64,000 bases of DNA from CAVZBW01 sp963778465 (GTDB taxonomy: Bacteria; Actinomycetota; Acidimicrobiia; Acidimicrobiales; RAAP-2), in assembly GCA_963778465.1 (NCBI GenBank), contig CAVZUK010000002.1:434001-498000 (forward strand). Direction: 5' to 3'. This document shows, one piece after another, positions 25,413 through 33,938 of the stretch (positions are counted from its first letter, which is position 1; each line of letters opens with the position of its first letter). The position numbers and the translations under genes were made by a program. A model generated the notes under the pieces. That model had not been told where the DNA came from and made no database searches. It saw only the letters and a list, made by a program, of their open reading frames with translations.

Positions 25413-26558
25413 TCATCGTGAGGGTCGAAGATCGAAGACGTAGGAGGGGTCGAGCAGCTGGGGTCGCGCCACGCCGATGAGGGTCATGGCCATGTGCAGC
25501 TCCCGGCGCAGGATGGCGAGGACGGCGGCGACGCCCGCCTGTCCCTCGGCGGCCAGGCCCAGCATCGCCGGGCGGCCGACGAACACGCTTCGCGCCCCCA
25601 TGGCCAACGCCGTGACCACGTCGATACCCCGGCGCACGCCGCCGTCGAGGTAGACCTCGACGGGACGGGTAGAGGCGTCCGGTCCCGCGCTGCCGCCGAC
25701 GGCCTGGACGACCTCCCGGAGCACGTCGAGCGTGGCGGGGCTGCGGTCGAGCTGCCGTCCACCGTGGTTGGAGACCCACACGCCGGAGGCGCCGTGGCTC
25801 ACCGCCAGGGCGGCGTCCTCCGCGGTGAGCACGCCCTTCAGCACGAGGGGGCACCCGCCGCAGGCCTCGCGGATCCACTCGACGTCGGACCAGGAGTTGC
25901 GAAAGCCGATGGTGGTCGCGTCGAACTCCGGGGCGAGATGTGCCCAGTGCCCGTCGTAGTAGGGGCTGTCGGGGAGCGCGCGGCGGGTGATCCGCTCCCG
26001 GTCCCGGTAACCCACGACCGCGACGTCGACCGTGAGCACCACCGCACCGCATCCACCCTCCACGGCGGTTCGCACGAGCGAGGTGTTGGCCTCCCGGTCG
26101 GGGCCCGCGTACAGCTGGAACCACCAAGGAGCACCCGCATCCGCAGCGACCGTCGCCACCCGGTCGAGCGGCACGCTCGAAGCGGTCGACACGCAGATCG
26201 GCACGCCCGCCTCCGCCGCCGCGCGGCACATCGCCAGCTCGGCGTCGGGATGGGCGAGCGCGTGCTCGGCCATCGGCGCGATCCCGACCGGCATGGCGAC
26301 ATCCGTGCCGAGGAGCGACGTCTCGGTCGTGAGGTCGTCGAGCCCCGTGAGGACGCGGGGCCGCAGCCTGCGCCGCCGGAAGGCCTCGAGGTTGTCCCGG
26401 GCGGTCTCCTCGTCGCCCGACGCGGCCAGGACGTAGCTGCTCACCTCGGGAGGCAGCCGCTCTGCGCCGAGCGCCATCACCTCGTCGACGTTGATGCACT
26501 CGGCGACGGCTCGGGGCTGCGACGGCGCGGTGGCCTCCCCCCCTTGGTTCTCGGCCAC
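25413..26558 (-). CDS. FMN-dependent alpha-hydroxyacid dehydrogenase (lactate/glycolate oxidase family)
   Basis: 381 residues covering the whole FMN barrel: PVGIAPMAEHAL near the start, VSTASSVPLD, WWFQLYAGPD, LTVDVAVVGYRDRE, the Lys-containing LVLKGVL, the catalytic His-Gly-Gly-Arg in SNHGGRQLD, and DGGVRRGIDVV with the phosphate-binding arginines. It oxidises an alpha-hydroxy acid to the 2-oxo acid. Two GTG codons, 26567 and 26558, are possible; 26558 has GAGGGTGGGGG in front. Only 54 bases separate it from the divergent amidohydrolase at 26613. Confidence 0.88.
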   Translation of the reverse strand: MAENQGGEATAPSQPRAVAECINVDEVMALGAERLPPEVSSYVLAASGDEETARDNLEAFRRRRLRPRVLTGLDDLTTETSLLGTDVAMPVGIAPMAEHALAHPDAELAMCRAAAEAGVPICVSTASSVPLDRVATVAADAGAPWWFQLYAGPDREANTSLVRTAVEGGCGAVVLTVDVAVVGYRDRERITRRALPDSPYYDGHWAHLAPEFDATTIGFRNSWSDVEWIREACGGCPLVLKGVLTAEDAALAVSHGASGVWVSNHGGRQLDRSPATLDVLREVVQAVGGSAGPDASTRPVEVYLDGGVRRGIDVVTALAMGARSVFVGRPAMLGLAAEGQAGVAAVLAILRRELHMAMTLIGVARPQLLDPSYVFDLRPSR

Positions 26559-26596
26559 CGCCCCCACCCTCGCTTGAGCAACCCCTCGGCCCACAG

Positions 26597-26602
26597 TATA
26601 AA
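26597..26602 (+). promoter_or_regulatory. -10-like TATAAA before a leaderless start
   Basis: TATAAA sits in an AT-rich run in otherwise GC-rich DNA, ten bases before the ATG of the amidohydrolase, and no Shine-Dalgarno sequence intervenes. This geometry fits a -10 box and a leaderless transcript. No clear -35 was found. Confidence 0.45.
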
Positions 26603-26612
26603 AAATCGCGGG

Positions 26613-28379
26613 ATGCTCGACCTGGTGATCCGCGACGGCCTGGTGGTCGACGGCAGGGGTGGGGCCGGCCGCCGGGCCGACGTCGCCGTGACGGACGGTC
26701 GCGTGCAGGTCGTCGGGACCGTCGGCGACCGGGCACGCCGGGAGATCGACGCAGCAGGTCGCGTCGTGTCGCCGGGCTTCGTCGACGTCCACACCCACTA
26801 CGACGCCCAGCTCTTCTGGGACCCGGGCGCCTCCCCCTCCCCGCTCCACGGCGTGACCACCGTCGTGGCCGGGAACTGCGGGCTGTCCCTCGCCCCCGCC
26901 CGCCCCGGGGACGTCGACTTCCTGGTCCGGATGCTCTCGAGGGTCGAGGCCATCCCGCTCGAGTCGCTGCAGGAGGGGGTGCCCTTCTCGTGGCAGAGCT
27001 TTCCCGAGCTGCTCGACACGATCGACGGGATGGAGCTCGTCCCGAACGTGGGCTACCTCGCCGGCCACTCGGCCATCCGCCGTGCCGTGATGGGCGAGCG
27101 GGCCTCGTCCGTCGCGGCGTCCGCGACCGAGCTCCGGTCGATGACCGAGGTCCTCGACGAGGCGCTCGCGGCGGGCGCCCTCGGGTTCTCGAGCTCGACG
27201 TCGGCCACCCAGCGTGACGGCGACGGCGCTCCCACGCCCCCCAACTGGGCGACCCGGGAGGAATTCGTGGCGCTGGCGAGGGCCTGCGGGTCGTACCCGG
27301 GCACGAGCGTCGAATTCATCCCCGAGTCCTCGGCCTACGGCTTCACTTCCGATGACCTCGAGCTCATGGCGGCGATGTCCGTCGCGGCCGGGCGTCCCCT
27401 CAATTGGAACTCGGTGCTGCTCAACTACCCGGCGATCCCGGACCTCTGCGACCGTCAGCTGGCGTCCGCGGACGCCGGGCGGGCCGCGGGCGGCTGTGTC
27501 GTGCCCATGATCATCCCCCACAACTTCCGGGTGCGGACCGACTTCCTCGAGAGCGACGTCGGCTTCCGCTCGGTCCCCGGTTTCGACCGCGTCTTCTCTC
27601 TCGATCGGGACCGGCGCGTGCGCGCCCTCGCCGACCCATCCGTCCGCGCCGAGCTGAAGTCGCATCTCGAGGGGGCCCGCCTCGGGTCCAACGCCATGTT
27701 CCGCGACACCCTTGCAGACCAGCTGGTGAGCGACACGGGGGATCCGTCGCTCGCCCCCCTGATCGGGTGCCGGGTCGCCGACATCGCCGCGGGGCGAGGG
27801 TCCGATCTGGTCGAGACCTTCTTCGACCTGGCCGTCGAGAGCCGGCTCGACATCGGCTTCGTCCGGCACCTCGCGCCGGCCGGCGATGCCGAGCAACGGG
27901 CCCGCCGCCGTCGGGTGCTGCGTGACCCGCGGGTGGTGCTCGGCGCGTCGGACGGCGGCGCCCACGTGCGCGGCGTGCTCAACGTGGAGTACTCCACCGC
28001 CTGCTTCGCGGAGCTCGTCCGCGACGACGACGTCTTCACGATCGAGGAGCTCGTCCAGGAGCTCGCCGACGTGCCGGCCCGCCTCTACGGGCTGTCCGGG
28101 CGGGGGAGGCTCGAGCCCGGGGCGTGGGCGGACGTGGTGATCTTCGACCCGGACGTCATCGCGCCGTCACCGGTCAGCCTGGTCCGGGACCTCCCGGGAG
28201 GGGCGGCGCGCCTGTTCAGTCACGGCGTCGGCATCGACGCGGTGCTCGTGCGCGGGGTCGAGGTCGTCCACGGCGGCGCGTTCACGGGCGCGACCCCGGG
28301 GCGCCTGCTGCGCTCGGGGCGAGACACCGCGACCACGCCGGTTCCCGGGCTCCTGCGCCGCGCCCGGGGGGGCCGGTGA
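26613..28379 (+). CDS. N-acyl-D-amino-acid deacylase-like amidohydrolase
   Basis: 588 residues of the D-aminoacylase/dihydroorotase-like amidohydrolase family: MLDLVIRDGLVVDG start of the small beta domain, HTHYDAQ metal histidines, the GNCG cysteine, and the late aspartate in GASDGGAHV, with a C-terminal GAWADVVIFDP strand. The THxR and SHHK segments that give two zinc histidines in true D-aminoacylase read TSVE and NWNS here, so the substrate is probably different. ATG at 26613 seems leaderless. It has close relatives at 30032 and 51392. Confidence 0.8.
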   Translation: MLDLVIRDGLVVDGRGGAGRRADVAVTDGRVQVVGTVGDRARREIDAAGRVVSPGFVDVHTHYDAQLFWDPGASPSPLHGVTTVVAGNCGLSLAPARPGDVDFLVRMLSRVEAIPLESLQEGVPFSWQSFPELLDTIDGMELVPNVGYLAGHSAIRRAVMGERASSVAASATELRSMTEVLDEALAAGALGFSSSTSATQRDGDGAPTPPNWATREEFVALARACGSYPGTSVEFIPESSAYGFTSDDLELMAAMSVAAGRPLNWNSVLLNYPAIPDLCDRQLASADAGRAAGGCVVPMIIPHNFRVRTDFLESDVGFRSVPGFDRVFSLDRDRRVRALADPSVRAELKSHLEGARLGSNAMFRDTLADQLVSDTGDPSLAPLIGCRVADIAAGRGSDLVETFFDLAVESRLDIGFVRHLAPAGDAEQRARRRRVLRDPRVVLGASDGGAHVRGVLNVEYSTACFAELVRDDDVFTIEELVQELADVPARLYGLSGRGRLEPGAWADVVIFDPDVIAPSPVSLVRDLPGGAARLFSHGVGIDAVLVRGVEVVHGGAFTGATPGRLLRSGRDTATTPVPGLLRRARGGR

Positions 28380-28395
28380 GCGACCGTCACCGGCC
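28371..28395. terminator. hairpin between convergent genes
   Basis: A perfect nine-base stem (GGCCGGTGA with TCACCGGCC) and a seven-base loop span the stop of the amidohydrolase and the 21-base gap to the convergent acyl-CoA ligase. No U tract follows on either strand. Confidence 0.55.
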
Positions 28396-28400
28396 CGGGA

Positions 28401-29897
28401 TCAGCCTGCGGACCGCTCGGCCACCAGGGCCGAGCGGTTGACCTTGCCCGCCGCGCTGCGGGGGATCTCCCCGACGACCTCGACGGACTTCGGGACCTTG
28501 TAGGCCGCAAGCCGGGCGCGGCAGTGGCCACGGAGCTCCTCCGCCGAGGGTGGGTGCGCGGCGTCGAGGGGCTCGACGATGGCGTGCACCCGGTTGCCCC
28601 ACTCCCGGTCCGGCAGACCGACGACGACGACGTCGGCGACGCCCTCGTGCTCGGAGAGGGCGATCTCGACCTCGGCCGGGTAGACGTTGGCCCCGCCGCT
28701 CACGATCATGTCCACCCGGCGGTCGGCGATGTAGAGGTAGCCCTCCTCGTCCACCCAGCCCATGTCGCCGAAGGTGTGGAAGCCGTCGTCGGTCCGCCGC
28801 GGCGCCTGGGCTCCGACGTACGCGAACGTCGGGGTCTCGTCCTCCCGCCGCATGAAGACGTCGCCGATCTCGCCCGGGGTCAGCTCCCGCCCGTCGGTGT
28901 CGAGGATCCGGACCTCGCAGCCCACCGGCTTGCCCACCGTCCCCTCGTGCCGGAGCCACTCGTCGCCTCGGACCATGGCCAGGCCGATCCCCTCGGTCCC
29001 GCCGTAGCTGAAGAAGAAGTGCTCGGGACCGACCAGCTCGATCCACTCCCGGACGACCCACGGCGCGAGCGGCGCGCCGCCGCAGAGGATGGAGTCGACG
29101 CTCGAGAAGTCCCGCTCCTTCACGTCGGGCACCTCGGCCATCCGCTGCAGCATGGCCGGGACGGTGATGGCGGTGTTGACGCCGTGGCGCTCGATCAGGT
29201 CCGCGGCGAGGGCGGCGTCGAAGCGCTCCATGACGATCAGCGTCTGCGCGGCCAGCAGGCCGTTCAGGCAGGCGAAGCCGTTGGTGTGGTACAGCGGCGA
29301 GATCACGAGCTGGGTGGCTCGGTCGCGCACGCCCATGGCGTCCGTCGCGCTCGCCGTCGGGTCGAGGGTCATCGTTCCCGGGCCCGGGGTGACGATCAGC
29401 TTGGGCCGTCCCGTCGAGCCCGAGGTGGCGATCGATCGGGCGGGATCGGCCACGCGGTCGGGCACGGGGTCGCCGGACAGCGACGCCGACGACGCGACGT
29501 CGCCGAGGCCCACCGTGCCCGGTGCCGCGTCCTCCCAGGCCCCGACGACGGCGGCCGGGCGAGCCAGTTCGAGCAGCCGGTCGCGCTCCCACGGGGGAAG
29601 GTCCCAGCGCAGGGGCAGGACGGTGGCGCCGAGCTTCCATGCGGCCAGCGTGCAAAAGAAGTGCTCGGCCGAGTTGACGAGCGCGACGACCACGGTGTCG
29701 CCTTGGGCCACGCCCCGCTGGTCGAGGAGCCGCGCCACCTGGTTGGCCCGGCGCTCGAGCTCGTCCCAGCGCACCCGGCGCTCCGAGCCCTCGGGGTCGA
29801 CGTGGACGATCGCGGTCTCCTCGGGATGTCGCTCGGCCAGCAGGGTCACCTGCCGGCCGTAGGAGACCTCGTCGCCCGCCTCGTCGCTCGCATGCAT
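28401..29897 (-). CDS. AMP-forming acyl-CoA synthetase/ligase
   Basis: 498 residues from the ATG at 29897. The adenylate-forming signature is complete: phosphate loop ATSGSTGRPK, YGGTEG, the hinge-region aspartate in LYIADRRVDMI and the terminal catalytic lysine in SAAGKVNRS. It activates a carboxylic acid with ATP and CoA. An upstream start at 29921 is possible. It is divergent from the amidohydrolase at 30032 and convergent with the one at 26613, so it may activate a product of these enzymes, which is inference from position only. Confidence 0.9.
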   Translation of the reverse strand: MHASDEAGDEVSYGRQVTLLAERHPEETAIVHVDPEGSERRVRWDELERRANQVARLLDQRGVAQGDTVVVALVNSAEHFFCTLAAWKLGATVLPLRWDLPPWERDRLLELARPAAVVGAWEDAAPGTVGLGDVASSASLSGDPVPDRVADPARSIATSGSTGRPKLIVTPGPGTMTLDPTASATDAMGVRDRATQLVISPLYHTNGFACLNGLLAAQTLIVMERFDAALAADLIERHGVNTAITVPAMLQRMAEVPDVKERDFSSVDSILCGGAPLAPWVVREWIELVGPEHFFFSYGGTEGIGLAMVRGDEWLRHEGTVGKPVGCEVRILDTDGRELTPGEIGDVFMRREDETPTFAYVGAQAPRRTDDGFHTFGDMGWVDEEGYLYIADRRVDMIVSGGANVYPAEVEIALSEHEGVADVVVVGLPDREWGNRVHAIVEPLDAAHPPSAEELRGHCRARLAAYKVPKSVEVVGEIPRSAAGKVNRSALVAERSAG

Positions 29898-30031
29898 CTC
29901 GCCCGGCCACCCCCGCCACAAATGAGACTCGAGACCCTGATGTTAGGGTGATGGCGTAGGCGACGAGGGGCTGGAGAGCGGAGCCGCCGGCCGGCTCCGC
30001 GATCGTCGTTCGATGCGGGGGATTGCGGTCC

Positions 30032-31768
30032 ATGCTCGACGTGGTGGTGCGGAACGGAACCGTCGTCGACGGGACGGGCGTCCCGGGACGCCGCCAGGAC
30101 GTGGGGATCCGCGATGGCAGGATCGTCGCCCTGGGCGACGTCGAGGAGCCCGCCGCGCGCACCATCGACGCGGAGGGGCGGGTCGTGGGACCCGGCTTCG
30201 TCGACCTCCACACGCACTACGACGCCCAGCTGTTCTACGACCCGGGCCTTTCGCCGTCGCCCCTCCACGGAGTGACCACCGTCGTCGCCGGCAACTGCGG
30301 CCTGACGCTGGCCCCGGTCCGGCCGGGCGACCAGTCGTTCCTGGCGCGGCTCCTCGCCCGGGTGGAGTCGATCCCCGAGGAGACGATCGAGGCCGGTGTC
30401 GAGTTCCGGTGGCAGGCGTTCGGGGAGTTCCTCGAGGTGGTCGAGGCCCAGCCCCTCGCCGCCAACATCGGGTTCCTGGTGGGACATTCGGCCGTCCGCC
30501 GGGCCGTCATGGGGGAGGCCGCGTCGACGGGTCCCGCCGACGCCGAGCAGCTCGCGGAGATGTGCCGCGTCCTCGGTCGCTCGATCGCCGAGGGCGGCCT
30601 CGGGTTCTCCACCGCCAACGCGGCAACCCAGGTGGACGGGGACGGAAGGCCGACCCCGCCCAACTTCGCCGAGCGCGGCGAGCTTGTCGGGCTGTCGGCC
30701 GTCTGCGGGGACTACCCGGGGACGTCGATCGAGTTCATCCCGGACTCGTTCATCCGAGGCTTCACGGACGAGGACGTCGACCTCATGGCCGACATGTCCG
30801 CCGCGGCCAACCGGCCGCTCAATTGGAACACCCCGCTCATCAATCCGAAGATCCCCGACCTCTTCCGGCGACAGCTGCGGGCCAGCGAGGTGGCACGCGG
30901 TCGCGGTGGCAAGGTGGTGCCCCTGTTCACGCCCCAAAACCTGCAGTTGCAGCACGACTTCCTGCGCGGGTACGTGTTCCGGGCGCTGCCCGGCTGGGGC
31001 TGGCTCTTCGACCTCGACCGGGACGCCCGACTCGCGGCGCTGCGGGATCCGGAGGTGCGGGCCGGCCTGGAGAAGGCCGCCGCCGAGCCCGAGAGCGGGC
31101 TGGCCACCGTGGTGCGGAATTGGGCGAGCTATCGGGTCAACGAGGTCGCCGGCGGGCCCGCCGCCGACCTCGAGGGTCGCAACATCGGCGAACTGGCCCG
31201 GCAATGGGGGACGAGCCCGTTCGACGCGATGATCGAGGTGGTGGTGCGGTCCCGGCTCCAGGCGGGCTTCGTCCGCGCTCGCTACCCGGACCCCTCCGAG
31301 GACCGCTGGTGCTGGGAGGCCCGCAACGAGCTCCTCGCCGATCCGCGGGTCGTGCTGCAGGCCTCCGACGCGGGGGCCCACCTCGACATGATGGCCGGTG
31401 CCGACTTTCCCACCCAGTGCCTGGCCGAGCTCGTCCGAGAGCACCACGTGTTCAGGGTCGAGGAGATGGTGCGTCAGCTGACCAGCGTGCCCGCGGGGCT
31501 CTACGGGCTGGTCGACCGGGGCCACCTGGCGACGGGCGCCCGGGCCGATCTCGTCGTCTTCGATCCGGAGACGGTGGGCGCGACCGCCCTCCAGACGGTC
31601 CACGACCTGCCGGCGGGTGCCGCCCGACTGGTCACGGGGTCCATCGGCATGGACCACGTGCTGGTCGCCGGAGAGGGCGTGGTGGAAGGTGGCGAATACA
31701 CGGGCGTCCACCCGGGCTCGGTCCTGCGCTCGGGTCGGGACACCACGACCGTCACCGCCCGGGACTAG
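30032..31768 (+). CDS. N-acyl-D-amino-acid deacylase-like amidohydrolase
   Basis: 578 residues, close paralogue of the protein at 26613: MLDVVVRNGTVVDG, HTHYDAQLFYD, GNCGLTLAP and the late QASDAGAHL are shared. As in that protein, the two segments holding zinc histidines of D-aminoacylase read TSIE and NWNT. The ATG at 30032 has GGGGGATTG before it; another ATG lies nine bases upstream. The HyuA-like frame starts eight bases after the stop, so the genes probably form an operon working on one C-N bond substrate. Confidence 0.82.
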   Translation: MLDVVVRNGTVVDGTGVPGRRQDVGIRDGRIVALGDVEEPAARTIDAEGRVVGPGFVDLHTHYDAQLFYDPGLSPSPLHGVTTVVAGNCGLTLAPVRPGDQSFLARLLARVESIPEETIEAGVEFRWQAFGEFLEVVEAQPLAANIGFLVGHSAVRRAVMGEAASTGPADAEQLAEMCRVLGRSIAEGGLGFSTANAATQVDGDGRPTPPNFAERGELVGLSAVCGDYPGTSIEFIPDSFIRGFTDEDVDLMADMSAAANRPLNWNTPLINPKIPDLFRRQLRASEVARGRGGKVVPLFTPQNLQLQHDFLRGYVFRALPGWGWLFDLDRDARLAALRDPEVRAGLEKAAAEPESGLATVVRNWASYRVNEVAGGPAADLEGRNIGELARQWGTSPFDAMIEVVVRSRLQAGFVRARYPDPSEDRWCWEARNELLADPRVVLQASDAGAHLDMMAGADFPTQCLAELVREHHVFRVEEMVRQLTSVPAGLYGLVDRGHLATGARADLVVFDPETVGATALQTVHDLPAGAARLVTGSIGMDHVLVAGEGVVEGGEYTGVHPGSVLRSGRDTTTVTARD

Positions 31769-31776
31769 CCGGCCGG

Positions 31777-33925
31777 GTGCAGCGCGTGACGCCGCGGAAG
31801 CCGGCCCGCTCGGGCAGGGGTGCGGGTGGGGTCTGCCTCGGCATCGACGTCGGCGGCACCTTCACCGACGCCGTCTTGACCGACGGCGCCCGGTCGTGGA
31901 GGGCGAAGTCGCCGACCACCCCGGGGCGCCTCGCCGACGGGGTGCTGGCCGCCGCCGAGCTGGCGGCGCGGCGCTGGGGCGGCACCCTCGAGGATCTCCT
32001 GCCGACGGTCGGGCGCTTCGGGCTCGGCACCACCGCGGTCACCAACACGCTGGCCTCGCGAACCGGCCGGCGCGTCGGGCTGCTCACCACGGAGGGCTTC
32101 GAGGGGATGCTCCCCTTCGCCAAGGGGACCCGGGTGATCGACGACGAGGGGTGGCTCGCACCCCCTCCCGAGATCGTGCCGCACCGCTGCATCGCCGGCA
32201 TCCGTGAGCGGACGGACCGCAACGGCGAGGTCGTCGAGCCCCTCGATCTCGCCCAGGTGGCGGGTCAGGGGCGGCGGCTGGTGGAGGACGAGGGCGTCGA
32301 GGCCATCGCCGTGTCGTACCTGTGGTCCTTCCTCAACCCGGCCCACGAGCGGGCCACGGTCGAGCTGGTGTCGCTGGCCCATCCCGAGGTGCCGGTGGTC
32401 GCGGGCTCGGACCTGCACCCGGCGATACGGGAGTACGAGCGCACCACCTTCGCCGTCCTCAACGCCTACGTGTCGGGTGCGCTCGGCGGGATCGAGGAGC
32501 TCGAGGGCGCCCTCGCGGACCTCGGGCTTTCCGTGCCCCTGCTCCTGGTCCACTCCGGCGGGGGCTCCATCACGGTCGGCGAGGCCCGGCGCCAGCCGCT
32601 GGCCCTCGCCGCCTCGGGACCGGCCGCCGGCGTTGCCGCAGCGGTGGCCTTCGCCCGAGAGGAAGGCGCCGCCGCCAACCTCGTGACCTGCGACATGGGC
32701 GGGACGTCGTTCGACGTGTCGCTGGTCGAGGGCGGGGAGCCCGCCCGACGTACCCGCGGCGAGCTCATGGGGGTGTGGACCGCGCTGTCGCTGATCGACG
32801 TGCAGTCGATCGGCGCCGGCGGAGGGTCGCTCGGATGGGTCGACGCCAGGGGGATGCTCCGGGTCGGGACCCCGCTCGGCCGGCGCGGTGCCGGGGCCGG
32901 CCTGCTACGGCCGTGGTGGTCGCGACGCCACGGTGACCGACGCCCTCGTGGTGCTCGGGTTCATCGACCCGGACCGGTTCTTGGGCGGGGACTTCGCCCT
33001 CGACGCCGGCGCCGCCCGCGAGGCGTGCGGGCGCCTGGGCGAGCCTCTCGGGATGGGCGCCGAGGAGGTGGCCTGGGGCGTGCGACAGATCGCCCTGGCC
33101 GGCATGGTCAAGGCGACGCGCTCCCGGCTCGCCTCCCTCGGCCTCGATCCACGAGACCACCACATCTTGAGCTTCGGGGGGAGCGGCTCGCTCTTCACGC
33201 CCGAGATCGCGAGAGCCCTCGGCGTGCCCCGGGTCGTCGTGCCGCAGCTGGCGTCGGTGCTCTCGGCGTTCGGCGCCGCCACCACCGACGTGCGGCGCGA
33301 GCGGGTCCGCTCCGTGCTCGGCACCATGCCGGTGGACCCCGTGCTCGTGCAGAAGCTGCTGGACGAGCTCGCCGCCGGGGTGGACGACGACCTGGCGGCC
33401 GACGGGGTCGCCCCCGACGACCGCAGCGTCCGCTTCGAGGGCGACCTGCGATTCAGCCGGCAGGTCTACGAGCTGCAGCTGCCCGTCTCGACGACGCGGA
33501 TCGACGAGGCGGCCCTGGAGCGCCTGCTGCGCGACTTCCAGGAGGAGTACGCGAAGCGCTACGGCAAGGGCTCGATCGTTCTCGGCACGCCGGTCGAGTT
33601 GGTCGGCCTGCGGGCGATCGGGATCGGCGCGACGGTGCGGGCCTCCCTCGGCAGCGAGTCCCCGGGCGCCGCCGGGGGCCCCGCTGCGACGGCGGCCGGG
33701 CGGCGGCCTACGCAGCCGGCGACGCCGGTGGGGACCCGGGCCGTGCGCCTCGAGCGCCACGCGCAGCCGAGCGAGGTCGCCGTCCACCGCGGGCCCGACC
33801 TGCGACCGGGCCACTCGCTGGACGGCCCTGCCGTGGTCGACGGGTCGGACACGACGATCTGGGTCCCCCGGGGCTGCTCGGCGCGGGTGGACGTGCACGG
33901 GACCCTGGAGATGGAGGTGCGATGA
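31777..33925 (+). pseudogene. hyuA: HyuA-like hydantoinase/oxoprolinase subunit, one-base frameshift
   Basis: The two parts together make one HyuA protein of about 715 residues. The N-part carries the ATP-fold start LGIDVGGTFTDAV, GTTAVTNTLASRTGRR and DMGGTSFDVSLVEGG. At 32869 a single extra A after GTCGGG shifts the frame; removing it gives VGPRSAGAVPGPACYG, the normal family sequence, and the frame continues cleanly to 33925 (SFGGSGSLF, PAVVDGSDTTIWVP). The lesion is therefore recent or a sequencing error. HyuA works with HyuB in ATP-dependent opening of lactam or hydantoin-type rings. GTG at 31777 or 31786 may be the start. Confidence 0.8.
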
Positions 33926-33938
33926 CGGAGGTGCCAGC

